Below are positions 22,123-34,800 of a stretch of DNA of 64,000 nucleotides, piece by piece. Within the stretch, counting starts at the first letter, position 1, and each line of letters starts with the position of its first letter. A program made the position numbers and the translations under genes. The notes beneath the pieces were generated by a model, which made no database searches, was not told where the DNA came from, and saw only the letters and a program-made list of their open reading frames with translations. Origin of the DNA: Oikopleura dioica (Eukaryota > Chordata > Appendicularia > Copelata > Oikopleuridae); contig OU015568.1 of the NCBI GenBank assembly GCA_907165135.1, forward strand, positions 7,262,501-7,326,500. The letters run 5' to 3'.

Positions 22123-24900
22123 TTTGCACGTAGTAGAGTTTGTACGTTTAAGGAAATTTAAGAACGTTTAAGGTTTTAAGAAAGGATTGACAAAGATTGA
22201 CTGAAGAAAATTTAAAAATTAAGGATTAGAAAATTGAAGAAATGGAAGAGCTGACAAAGTCGTTCTCCGATATCAAGTTGAATTTGACGGTTCAAATGTG
22301 CGTGAGGCAAAGTTTTCACAAAGTTGGGTCAAGCAGTGTTGACGTGAAATTATTCAGTTAGGCACAAGGTTGTCGCTTGGGTTGATATACTTTCGCAGTG
22401 CGGAGATGTTACAACCTAGGAGTCGGCATTAGTAAAAAAATTATTGAATAAGAATTGGGTTTTTCAAAAAAAGCGGTTGATTTTCAGTTTAATCACTGTA
22501 AATGTCTTTCTGCGAAAAGCTGTCATAACCAGTTTGTGGTTGGGATCGGCACCCTAAGCTTATGCAATGTGGAGTTTGGTGGAGCATTGTGGTGGCGCTG
22601 GTAAAGCCGGGTGTGGTGCTTCTCAAAGATAGAGCGCGCTGTCTAGTACTGTTGTATGATTATATGAAAGGGACCAAATTGGTCGAAAAGACACGTCTAT
22701 TAGCTAAGCTCGGCGGGTCTAGTGCCCTGATCACATAACGGAACCCAAAGAGAGCGCTCCAGTGTGGTACCCTTTACCCCTCCGCGCACCTTCACGAATA
22801 CCGCGCGGTTTTGGTGGCGCTCGTGAGCAGTAACGCGCGCGTTGATAGCGCCGGTCTCCGCGCGCTAGGAACATTCACGAATCGGTGTTGCACCCAAAAT
22901 ATCGATCAACTGCACGTTGCCAAGAAAAAATCAAACGTCATAAAATTCTTGGAAAATTCGTAACGAAAATCGCAACGCTAATTCTTTGAAAAATTACAAA
23001 ATATTCAATAACTAGTCAAAAACAACGATTTTCACAGCTAAATTTACCGGGGAACTCGTTTTATTATGGAAAAAAACATGAAGTAATGAACAACCCGTAC
23101 ACTTTTTCTCAATGTCATCGACACTTTTTATCTCGCTTAGTCTCTGAAGCCCTAGACTGTTCTTGTTAAAATTGGGAAGAGCCATGTTTTTGAATCGGGA
23201 TCGCTCTTTTTCTCGGCGGAAAAAAAGTAATTTACTGAGAATCCTAGTTTTAGGAAATATGCTCAAGGTGAGCTGGACTTGGATGATCCAGCACCGGCAC
23301 CAGACCGAACCATTTTGCGCCAATAGAAACGGTGCAAGCAGCATGATGGTGGAGGTGCTGGAGCAGGGCCAACCTTGAGACCGTTGGCTCGAAGCCAAGG
23401 CCAGCTCAACTGCCGCCGATGGGCAGATTTCCGGGAAACATACGCGTTTGTTTTGCCCAAAATACAAAACATTTTCGCGAATAAGTGGTCCTTCTCGGAA
23501 AATGCTAGAATTTGCATTTTACTCACTAGTTTTTTTCTTCTAAAACTGAACGAATCATCATAAATGCTTTATAATTAGATAAACAATAACCTATATTTTC
23601 GCGAATTCTGTTAAAAATTTTTGATAAAACTGAAAAACATTAAAATTCTAAAGTTTTATTCAATGATAATTTTGCCATAGAAATAAAGATAATGAATCCT
23701 AGATAACATGATCATCGCATTAGTAAAATTTCACGGCTCTCGAAAGGACCGGTTGCAAATGAAGCAAGTGGCACCTGCGTAAACCGCGCGCCCAACCGCC
23801 CAGAATGTAATTACGCCGCTGATTTTTACTCTCTCTCTGATCTTATTACCAAAGGAAACCATACAGTTTGATACTTAGACGACCCATCAAATACATGGCT
23901 TTTCCTTGATTGTATAAATAAGCCAATTCATTGTTGATTTCAATTTGAGAATCGAAAATTTTAAATGAAATTTATTCATGAGAATTTTTAATAGAAATAA
24001 TGAATTTAATAAAAATTGAAATCGAAGTTCAAAAAAATGAAGCCAACAATGAAAATTTACCTCATTTGAAATAACAAAAAAATATTAATTGGCACCAAAA
24101 TAACTTTCTCTTAAATATTTGATAAGGGGAAATGTTTATGGGACATGGGTAGCGCCACGTGACCAGCAAAATGATCAAGGGCTTGAAGCCAATGAGCCAT
24201 AAAGATTTCCTTGAACGCGAAATTGATCGAGCGTGAATTCCCTTGAACCCTAAGTTCCAAAATTTATTCCGTTATTTTCAAAAAGTTAGGAAAATCAACC
24301 GTTTTTTTCGTCTCCAATCCTGTTTCTGCAGTAGATTCGATGATTGAAGTCTCTATCCATCAAGTTGAAAAGGAGAAAAAAAAACTTACTTTTGGATCAG
24401 CTGATGGCAATCTTTCGTCGGAAAATATGAGAAATTGAATCCCTTTCCGGTAATAAAAGTGTTCGAAAGGCTCGTAGCTACTTGAGATTCGCTTGAGACT
24501 GGTGAATGTTGTTCACGTAACTCAGAAGGATCCTTTAAGCGGCGCGCTGAGGAGCGCCACTGCTGCTCCACCAAGCACCACCGCCGCGCTCCACCAAACC
24601 AACCGACCCAACCTTCCCCAAGCTCAATCGAGATAAAAACAACGTTGTTTATAGCAAATGCAACGCGATCAAACATCAAACTATTTCATAATAACGAAAC
24701 TCGTTAAATTTAAAGAAAATAGTAGAAAAGTGGCTCAAACTACTAGTAAGACAAATTTTCCAATAAAACACCAAATTCTCATGTTAACTTCGACAACCTA
24801 AAACAACCTCAAAACCAACTAACCACAACGAAACCACAACAAATACAGAAAAACAAAGATATACACACTTTCAGTGAAAATTGATTTTATTCAGGAAAAG
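22123..24900. other. Intergenic stretch upstream of LARP6
   Basis: No gene is supported. A GC-richer patch at 22600-22880 repeats the words CACGAAT and GCGCG and may be an old element or promoter. ORFs at 23012-23563 overlap on both strands and show no domain, and 24386-24679 is likewise unassigned. Confidence 0.35.
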
Positions 24901-24913
24901 GCTCAGAAGATAG

Positions 24914-25131
24914 ATGACTTTGTGTCATCGGAATCTGTACTTTCGATTTTTTCAGCTCGGAAAGTACTTTCTTCTAACCTTGAAAACTCCCTTTTCAGGA
25001 GTTTTTCGGCTTGCCATTTTGTTTTTTTCTGAATAAGTCATATTAGTTCTCATAATATATTTCATGTTCTGACTCGTTTTAATATAGAACTTACCTGACA
25101 AAAGCGGCTATTCGGACAGTTGAAATCCGAA
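24914..25131 (-). CDS. Possible terminal exons of an unidentified minus-strand gene
   Basis: A reading frame of about 42 codons, opening after a TTATTCAG acceptor near 25033, encodes a charged helix (WQAEKLLKREFSRLEEST) and an acidic end (STDSDDTKSSIF) and stops at about 24914. An upstream candidate exon (about 25131-25095, between a CCACTAG acceptor and a GTAAGT donor) joins in phase and adds DFNCPNSRFCQ. I cannot find the 5' exons, and no family is recognised. Confidence 0.3.
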
Positions 25132-27983
25132 GACTAGTGGACTTTGGTTTTTAGCCCTGACAACAACAGTGTATCTAGAAGAATTAACCTTCTTTTTACA
25201 TTTATTGAAAACTTGTCTAAACAATCCATCCCTTCAAAACTGCTCTAGAACTGAACTTCAATTTATGCCAGGTTGGTTGTTTTCGTACTTTTGCTTAGAT
25301 TTGACATTAGATTCTTGTGCGTATATTTGAAATGTGTGAATTAACAAGGCCCTGAGAAGATCTCGAGGGTGCGCGCGTCCAAACAGTTAACGGGAAGAGA
25401 TTTATTTTGCCGAGAGTTCCAGCGTCGCTAACCGAGTTAGGGATGAAAAAGGCCATCGCTATTAATCGATCTTGGCTAGATTCACGCAATATTTTCGTCC
25501 TCGCTAATGGAGCGCTTCGGCGAAGTGAAGTCACTTTCTGTGAACGCTTTCATACCTTCTGACAGGAGAGACGTCAAATTTCCGGCTTCGATTTCACCTG
25601 AACGTGAGAGCCCCCGTCCACAATAGATCATCTAAATCATTACACGAATAACCACAAGACAGTTTGCATAATTTATAATTATACATAGTGACACCCTTAT
25701 TTTAACAACCAAAAGAAAGTTTAAACCTTTGTAAATCAAAATTTAAATTGCGACTTACACTGTTGACGCCCTTAATTCTGGCTGGACAAGAAAAATACTC
25801 AAGAAAAACTCTTTTTCTTTTATCTGTTATGTCAGCGCTAGAAAAAGCTTCGTAACCAAAGAGAGAGCTTTTTACAGCGTAAAATGGTAGTGAATAAATT
25901 CTACGGATTCCGCTACCGTTACATGAAAAACTCGTCGGTTGACGGAAATACCGGCGAATTGACTGGTTTCTCATAGTATCTTAATTTTTAGTACAGCTGG
26001 TGCTTATGAAGACGTCATTGATATTTCTACCTTCATGATAATTCCTATAAAATGCGTTAAGCTTACGTTGATAATAAATTTAGCTTGCTATTTTTCGCTG
26101 GCGTTGCATGTTAAATTGATGCGTTATTTCTACCCTAGCGATTTGACTATAAATACTTTGAGCCGTTTCTTTCGCCGAACGAATCGCTTGAATGGGAACA
26201 TGCGTTGCCAATACCAGTAGTTGAAAATAACGACTTATTTTTGATGAAAATTAGACAAGTTTACACGTAAGGAAGAAGATGTTAATTTAGCAAGGAAAAG
26301 TCACAAGTCCACAAGAAGAATTATCTAAAACTCAAAGGCCATAATTTTTATATTGATAAGAAAGAAAGTATTTGATAAGAAATCTCCTGGGGAGCGGAAG
26401 CGGCTAGAATTTAGAAAAAAATGTGAGCGGAGAGCTTTAGCAAATTGAAAAAGACCCCTGCACCTGCAAAGATTTCTAGAGCACCTGTCAGAAGATGGAA
26501 AGCCTATTAGCGTACGCTTTTCTTTTAGCAAAAGAGTCGGTTTTATACAAGGGTTCACGTAACGTGAAATTTGGAAGAGAGACAAAAATGGACGGGGGAA
26601 GGGTCAAGTTTTAGATTTCTGACGGATAGGTTAGAGCGATTTCTACGGAGGTGAAAAGATGATGATTTGGTACTTTTATTTGTCGAGGAAAAAAGTCGGA
26701 TTTCGTTTTATTTTCGGAACTAGCTGCATAAAATGACGTGGCAGCGGGCTTTGGCGGCGGACAAGGTGGAGTGAATAGGTCAAATCGGCTCCTTGATTCA
26801 CTTCCCCAGATTGAGCAATTGACACGACAACAAGTTGCTCATTATCTGACACGACCTTACTTTAATAGCTCTCAAAATTTAGATTCAACCAAATTACGCG
26901 GTCTATTTATATTTCAGTCTTTTCTAATTACAATCACTTACAGTTACTGAAACCGGTTGTTGCGTAACGTAAAAATTATGTTGTTCTGAATTTCTTTAAA
27001 CCAAAATATTTTAAGGTTTATTATCCCCAATTTCTTGCCGGTTTAGAATTTGCGCCCAACCGGCTCTCGCTCTATGTTATTTCATAATCCCAAGCGTCCC
27101 CTCAACATTCAATTTAAATGCTATCAGGAGCTTGGCCCTCCTTCCTTCATCCCCTTTTCTTTCCAAATTTCTTATCTTCCGCCTTCTGTTTGGCCTTCAG
27201 TTTCAAACTGGCCTTTCACAGTTTCAGAAAACAGCAGATAATTTTCAAGCTCTTCTTTCGATACTCTATCGCGAAAACGCCCAAAAATGATAACAAGGAG
27301 GAATTGATGGTTCTTAGACTTGTTTAACAAACAAATATTGGGGCACCCTTAATTATGGGGCATCGGATTTCGTTGTCTTTCGCGAAGAACACCTCGAAAC
27401 TCGTGACGAAATAAGGAAGTGTCTAGTAAAAATAGCAACGTTGAAAATCACGGCAATAAAAAATGCTATTTTCTTCTTGGAGTCTCGGCGGGATATCAGC
27501 GCCACTTTGCGCTGATTAGTTTTCGGAAACAACGTTGTGGCCTGACGTCATTCAACTCCAGCGCCAAATAATAAAACGAAATAAATGTCAGCGTTATAAG
27601 CAGCAGCGGATTCACACGCAACGCGCGATTGACTTATCATTTGAGCAACTCGAGAAAGATCGCCAAGTTCGTCGATGTTTGTAAGTGACTCAAATCCCTT
27701 CTTTCGGCGAATGCTTGACTTTGAGTCCAAAAAAGAACAAAAGTGGGCGTACAACAAGAAAGGGTCAATGGCTTGATCCGGCCGATTTGCTCGGTCAAAT
27801 GACGACTGAGATTCGGGCTAATCCTTCTGCATAAGATGATCCACGTTTGCGCAAGTCAACGGGCAGCTTTACCTAAGATTTTCAAGATTGGTTTGTTTTA
27901 TTTCACGACATCGGTACCCGATTATCTGGATGAATGTATAGTCAAAATTTTTCTGTTCAAATAGGCATTGTACTTGAAAATTG

Positions 27984-28542
27984 CAATCCTGTGAAGAAAA
28001 CCTGAGTCAGGCTCCAAAGAGCTAAATTGAAAAGCCGCATATCGGCTTTTTAGAAACGAAGCCAAAAAGCGGCTTCGCAAAAATCATTTTTATCAATTAA
28101 GGACCCCCGTCAACAAATTTCTTCAAAAAATCGAAAATTTCAAAACAGCCATATTTTGGCTTCTTAGTGTGCCCAGAAGTTCAATACGTCATAAAAACTT
28201 TTTCGGACCACTTTTTGACCAACGAAAATCTGAAATTTCAGCAAAATTGGGACTTTTTCGTCATGTTTTGTCAAAAAGTCCAATTTTCAAACGCGATTTT
28301 GAGGGTGTTAGAGTCGAGATATACCCCAAAAAATGAAGCCTCAAAATCGTTTTTTGACCTGTAGAATCCATTTCCGGGGTCAAAATTATGAGATTCCGAA
28401 AATAGATTTTTCAAAAATTGTTGACGGGGGTCCTTAATAAATCCTAGCGAAGCCGCTTTGCGGCTTCCTTATTAAAAGCCGCTATGCGGCTTTTGATTTT
28501 AGCTCTTTAGAACCTGACTTAGGTTTTCTACACAAGTCCCGC
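27984..28542. mobile_element. Family A palindromic element, copy 2, with nested element
   Basis: Outer ends share the CCTGAGTCAGG core and the GCCGC/GCGGC inner hairpins. The copy is longer than the others because a second element (28097-28438) is inserted near its centre. Confidence 0.75.
28097..28438. mobile_element. TTAA-flanked inverted-repeat element nested in family A copy 2
   Basis: Ends are perfect inverted repeats GGACCCCCGTCAACAA on the left and TTGTTGACGGGGGTCC on the right, each bounded by TTAA. The TTAA boundary is the piggyBac-type target duplication. About 340 bp, no transposase. Confidence 0.7.
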
Positions 28543-29056
28543 GCCTAAATCCAAATCACGAGTTTCTCTTGGCTAAAAGGAGCTCTTTGGCTTACTACAA
28601 TTCGCGTCTGACCACATATTTATGGTATCAAATGTAATCCCCCGATGGAACATAAAATAATCCAGCATTGAATAACGATTGCTGCTCAGTGGATCCTTGG
28701 TGTTTCGTAGAAACCACATAATCAAGTGGGGCATCATAATTATGCTCACTTTGCTAGTTCGCTGCTGCTCAAAGCAAGCCCTTGGTGATTAGGAGCGCCC
28801 TGGATCGCTCGCGCAGCGGGAGACGCGCGGTCGCCGGAGCCGCCTGTGGCGCTTTTTCAGCTTCGCGAAGCGCACGTTGCGCTACTTAGAAGCCAAACGC
28901 GCTTCTTGGAATGTCCTTCACGTAAAATTTATGATTTCGGACATTTTTCAAGAATTTTTTTAATTTTAAAAGTCTTTTGAAAGGATTCATAAGACGACCA
29001 ATCTGTTTGTTGCTTGATTTTTTTACAAAAAATGTTAAGAAAAATGACCGATATTG

Positions 29057-29280
29057 GAAACCTGTGTTGAAAACCTGAGTCAGGGTCTGAAAGATTTCTA
29101 CTGAAAAGCCGCAAAGCGGCTTTTTAAAAAAAAAACGGCTTCGCTATAATTTGAAAAAAACTTTGGAAGGGTAACTTTGCGAAGCCGCTATGCGGCTTCG
29201 TTTTTAAAAAAGCCGCTTCGCGGCTTTTCTGTAGAGATCTTTCAGACCCTGACTCAGGTTTTCCAGACAGGTGGCCGAGC
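29057..29280. mobile_element. Family A palindromic element, copy 3
   Basis: About 224 bp. It starts GAAACCTGTGTTGAAAACCT and ends with the reverse complement, GGTTTTCCAGACAGGTGGCC. The interior is a near-perfect hairpin of GAAAAGCCGC and GCGGCTTTT blocks. Confidence 0.8.
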
Positions 29281-29752
29281 CCTGACTTTGGGATTCCTTC
29301 CAGCTTGAGTCAGAAGTCATCACGTAAAATCTAAATTACGAGAAATTCCAAGCTCTCGTTAGTTATTACATCGTACTTTGTAGCACAAATACTTTTCTTA
29401 TAAAAACTGGTTCAATCTCGACCTTCTACAAATTGCTTAACATCGAGAAGAAATTGCGGTAACTTTTGTATATTGTAGAAAACCATTTGTTAGGAGCAGA
29501 TGGAACATTTTGTTTCTCTTGAAATTGAACTCACGTTTACTTGTTGGAGCAAGTTTTCAGAAGCAACGAAAGCTGTGCAGCCGCTTAGACCGGGGATGTA
29601 ATCGAATTCGACCGCAATCGCGTTAAACATGCCCAGAAATTAGCATATTATGCAATACCGTTCTCATCTCATCTTAGATTTTCCCAGCGCTGTTTTGAGT
29701 TGAACCTGAAGGTAAATTTCTTGATTGATAGGTCAATTTCCTTGCTTCCTGT

Positions 29753-29904
29753 CTCGGCAACCTGTGTAAAAAACCTGAGTCAGGGTCTCAAAGATCTTCA
29801 ATGAAAAGCCGCTTTGCGGCTTCGCTTTTGAAAAAGCCGCGACGCAGCTTCTCATTTGAAATCTTTCAGACCCTGACTCAGGTTTTCTACACAGGCTGTC
29901 GAGC
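29753..29904. mobile_element. Family A palindromic element, copy 4
   Basis: About 152 bp with CTCGGCAACCTGTGTAAAAA at the left and CTACACAGGCTGTCGAG at the right; interior GCCGCTTTGCGGC hairpins. No coding capacity. Confidence 0.8.
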
Positions 29905-31704
29905 CCGGAATGTCTGTAAATGTGTGTACTTGTAATGCTGTGATTGATATTTTCCAAGAAGGAAGCGTTTTTATGTTTATCGGGCTGGTATCTTTCGTCA
30001 GTGAATGCAGCTGGGAAGGGAGATATGAACTAATTATGTCGCCACTCAATGATAAGATACGTGTGGCGAGGCAAGGGACTTGCTGGGGAAGAGTCCTTGA
30101 GCATGTTGCCGTTCCATGAAGTTGAAAAAGGGGCCTTCAAGCCATTGACAGCCAACTTGACAAATCTCATCCAAGAGGGCAGATCAAGACGTGCAGGAAG
30201 TGCCAATCACGGGAAGATGCATCATGCACTGAATACGCTTCTTCGCATAACGTGACTGCTTGAAAAGAATCGTGAGTAAATGACATGAATAAGGATTTTG
30301 AGCAATGCTTGAGTTGAAAATTTTCAAATCGAATTTGGAAGTTCTGCTGGAGTGACGATAAATTGAATCGATTCAATTTTCGGAATTGAAGTTGCTTGAC
30401 GCTGTTTATATTTGTTGCATCTTGTGTTATGTTTTCTGCGTTGCCGCTCCAGGAAACCGGATGACCCGACTCCGTGAACTGTTTATCTTGCTATCTTTTT
30501 CTTTCAGCTACTGAAATACAGTAATTTAACTACTGAAAGGGGAAAAGTGATGAGGGGACAATCTTCTTCTTTCAATAACGTAATTCTTGTTTTGCCAAAA
30601 TAGGAAGCCATGTGACATTGAATCGTCGCCTTATCGGGTTAAAGTTATGTTTTCGCATTAATAAATCTAATCTACGTGGATTTTCGCAGAACGAACGGCT
30701 GGATGAGCTGGTTGGCGATCTGCGAGCAGATTATTTTCAAAACAACAATTTTTTATATTCGCTGAAATTTCGTTCAAAGAATTTTCGTTAGCCATAGGAG
30801 CAATGAAAAAATAGATCCATTGATAACTTTGGCAGTCTTATGGGCGGTAAACTTCCTTAGATATCATTTAGATTCAACCGTAAATGCTCCAAGAAACATC
30901 ATTAGTCGCTTGCGCTCCACCCAGACTGGCGTTTTCGTCGAACGATTTCAAGGATGATTTAGCCGCGGCCAACGTGAAGATGGCCTGTTTGTCCACGGCA
31001 ATTTGAATTGAGCACAAACTGTAGTGTTTCATTTTGGGCGGCGATGCTGACTCCTTCCCTCACCACCACGATTTTCCGGCAAGAACAGATTTCAAGCGCA
31101 GCTTGTGGGAGGCCAGCCAGATTTCGCAGAATGGCACGCATCCGCCAGATACTTGGTAACTAACAAGGTATTTAGACATACTGAGAAACTGTAATGATCG
31201 CTCGATTGATTGAACGCTCAAAAATACATATTTTGAAATCAAGGAAGATTCTACCTAGTAAAAGCTTTGAAAGTAAATACAGTCATCAAAGCGGGTTTAT
31301 GGCAAAATAATCCTTACACCGCTTTTTTAAGATAATACGTGAACAAGACAAGGGAGCGATCACAAATGACACTGACGAATAATAATTCTACGAAAGTGCG
31401 TAGAGCCAAATTATTACACTATTTTCTTACTTCTTACTAAGTGGCACCTGTGTCAAATAAAAAGAGATTTGGACGTAGAAAAAGAAACCTCATAAATAAC
31501 GCCTTATTATCAGGTTTTAGCAACGCGAACTTTCTTTTACTCGCTTACTCGCCCTCTGATGGTGCGAATGTGTCACTCTTAAATCTCATAAAAAGGCCAT
31601 TTCCGGCGGATAGTGCTGGAAGGCTCCCCACTGTGAGTTCAGGGTGACAATCTGTAAGACCGGCTTGGTTTTGTCAGTTTGTTATGTGAAGGAGGCAGTT
31701 TGGG

Positions 31705-31710
31705 TATAAA
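31705..31710 (+). promoter_or_regulatory. TATA box of the myosin heavy chain gene
   Basis: TATAAA about 106 nt upstream of the ATG. A short leader with a 40-nt intron (31771-31810, GTAAGG to TTGTAG) ends exactly at the ATG. A TATA element fits a strongly expressed tissue-specific gene. Confidence 0.6.
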
Positions 31711-31810
31711 AATGAATGGAATACCTCAAATTCAACATTCTACTCAAGACTCGAAAGAAAACTTGAGAAGGTAAGGCAAAAGAGAATCATCCTTCTTTTC
31801 CAAATTGTAG

Positions 31811-34800
31811 ATGTCGCTTTGGGATCCCGAGGCAGCTGGCAATGCCGCCAACTATCTTCGACTTCCTGACAAGGAAATGCTGGAGATCCGAAACCAGCCA
31901 TTCGAGGGTGCTAAAGCCGTCTGGGTTCCATTCGCTGATACTGGCTACTGCAAAGGCGAATTGATCGGTGATGGTGACAAGCCCGGAACTAAAAGGTCCT
32001 CCGAGCTGCTGACCGAAAAGAGAAGGATCTCAAGCAAGAACTTGTAAGTCACAAATTTGTCTTATTTGATTTTTATATTTTTCATAGATTGAGAAGCAGA
32101 ACCCTCCAAAATACGAGCTTCTTGAAGATTTGGCCAACATGACTTACCTTTCCGAAGCTTCCGTTGTCTACAACTTGGACGAGCGATACCGACGATTCTT
32201 GATCTACACCTACTCCGGTCTCTTCTGTGTCACTGTCAACCCCTACAAATGGCTTCCCGTTTATGACAACCACGTTGTCGGCTGCTACAAGGGCAAGAGA
32301 AAGTCTGAAATGCCTCCTCACATTTTCTCTATCTCCGATAACGCCTACAACGATATGTTGCGAGAGCGACACAACCAGTCCATGTTGATCACTGGTGAGT
32401 CCGGAGCTGGTAAAACTGTCAACACCAAGCGAGTCATCCAGTACTTCGCCGTCGTTGCTGCCCTCGGTGCCTCTGGTAAAGTCGGTGATGCTGCTGATGA
32501 GGGACCATCGCTCAAGGGTGGTGGAACTCTTGAAGATCAGATTGTCGCTGCCAACCCCGCTATGGAGGCTTTCGGTAATGCCAAGACTACTCGTAACGAT
32601 AACTCTTCTCGATTCGGTAAATTCATCCGAATTCACTTCGGTTTGACTGGTAAACTCGCTTCTGGTGATATCGATACCTATCTTCTCGAAAAATCTCGAG
32701 TCGTCTTCCAGCTCAAGGCCGAGCGATGCTTCCACATCTTCTACCAAATTTGCTGCGAGCATATGGTCGAAATCAACGAGATGACCCAGATTTCTCACAA
32801 TCCTTACGACTACAAGTTCTGCTCCATGGGTGAGATCAAGGTCAAGTCCATCGACGATAAGGAAGAACTCGCTGCCACTGACGAGTCCTTTGATATTCTC
32901 GGTTTCAACCAGGAAGAAAAGAACGGTATCTACATGATTACTGCTGGTCTTATGCACTCCGGAAACATGGAATTCAAGCAAAAGCCCCGAGAAGAACAGG
33001 CCGAGCCCGACGGTCACGAAGCTGCCGAACTTGCCGGATATATGTTCGGTATTTCTGGAGCTGAGTACACTAAGGCCCTCTGTACCCCACGAATCAAGGT
33101 CGGTACTGAGTACGTCACCAAGGGTCAGACCGTTGACCAGGTCAACTTCGCCCTCAAAGCCATCTGCAAGGCTGTCTTCGATCGACTCTTCAAATGGCTT
33201 GTCGAAGTCGTCAACCGAGCTCTCTCCACCGATCTCCCTCGATCTTTCTTCATCGGTATCCTCGATATCGCCGGCTTCGAAATTTTCGAGTTCAACACTT
33301 TCGAACAGCTTTGCATCAACTACACCAACGAAAAGCTCCAGCAGTTCTTCAACCATCACATGTTCGTTCTTGAACAGGAAGAATACAAGAAGGAAGGCAT
33401 CGAGTGGGAGATGATCGATTTCGGTATGGATTTGGCCGCTACCATTGACTTGATCGAGAAGCCTCTTGGTATTATGTCCACCCTCGAAGAAGAGTGCATG
33501 TTCCCTAAAGCTACTGACATGACCTTCCGAGACAAGCTCTTCCAGCAACATTTGGGTAAGAACGACAAGATTGGCAAGCCCAACCCGAAGAACCATAAGA
33601 ACGCTGATGTGCCTGCTCCTCACTTTGAATTGTACCACTACGCTGGCACTGTCGGTTACAACGTCACCGATTGGCTCCTCAAGAACAAGGATCCTCTCAA
33701 CCCCTCTGTTGTCGGTCTTCTTAAGAAGTCCAACAATAAATGTATTGTCATGCAGTGGGAGTCTTACATGTCCGCTGAAGACGCCGCCGAAGCCGCCAAG
33801 AAGGGTGGCGGAGGAAAAGGTGGCAAGCGACAGAAGGGTGGTTCTTTCCAGACTGTCTCTGGTCTCCATCGAGAATCTCTCGGTCGCTTGATGGCCAACC
33901 TTCGATCTACTCAGCCTCATTTCGTCCGTTGCATCATTCCCAACGAGAAGAAGAAGCCCGGTTTCATGGACTGGAACCTTGTTCTCCATCAGCTTCGATG
34001 TAACGGTGTCTTGGAAGGTATTCGAATTTGTCGAAAGGGTTTCCCTTCCCGAGTCCAGTACGAAGAATTCGCCAAGCGATACGTCATTCTTCATGCCGAA
34101 GCCAAGAAAGACCAAGAATTCTGCGACTGGAAAGCGATGTCTAAGGAAATCTGCGCCGGTATCGCCCTTGATGAAGCCAAGCACAAGTTCGGTCACACTA
34201 AACTCTTCTTCAAAGCCGGTGTTATTGGTGACTTGGAAGATGAGCGAGACGAAAAGATTGCTAAGATCCTTACTTCTCTCCAGTCTTACATGAGATATCG
34301 ACTCGCCGAGCGAACTTACGCTGAGATGGTCAAGCGACGAGACTGTATCGAACTCATTCAGGGCAACATCCGAGCCTTCCAGTATTTGAAAGATTGGGAA
34401 TGGATGAAGATCATCTTCAAGATCAAGCCTCTCATCTCTCAGGCCGAGGAGGGCAAGAAGATGCAGGAGCTTGAGAAGAATTACGAAGAGGTCAAAACCA
34501 AGCTCGAAAAGGAGAAAAAGCGACGAATCGAGCTCGAAGAGCAGGCCGTTTCATTCGAACAAGAAAGAAACGAGCTTATGCAAAAGTCTGAAGCTCAGAA
34601 CGCATTGCTTGATGATGCTGAAGGTCGATGCGAAGAACTTATCGCCGCCAAGATCGAACTCGATGGTAAGATTCGAGATCTTCAGGAGCGACTTGAAGAC
34701 GAAGAAGAAATGAACAACGAGCTCGTCGCTAAGAAGCGAAAGCTCGAAGATGAGTCCTCCGAGCTCAAGAAGGACATTGATGATCTTGAACTTACTCTTG

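Larger units (their letters stand above)
25135..31700. other. Repeat-rich, gene-poor region
   Basis: It holds three family A palindromes (27984-28542, 29057-29280, 29753-29904) and no gene I can support. ORFs at 26738-26950 and 27548-27757 have protein-like composition over 40-60 codons but no flanking exons or domains. A GC-rich patch at 28790-28910 is dense in GCGC words. Confidence 0.4.

Noticed and set aside
23012-23563. Overlapping ORFs on both strands
   Set aside because: No splice context, domain or consistent codon use on either strand.
32082-34196. 704-codon minus-strand ORF opposite the myosin motor
   Set aside because: Produced by the strong codon bias of the myosin gene on the plus strand; its composition is low-complexity Val/Leu/Glu/Ser and it matches no family. 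The same holds for 34551-35252 and 36093-37250.
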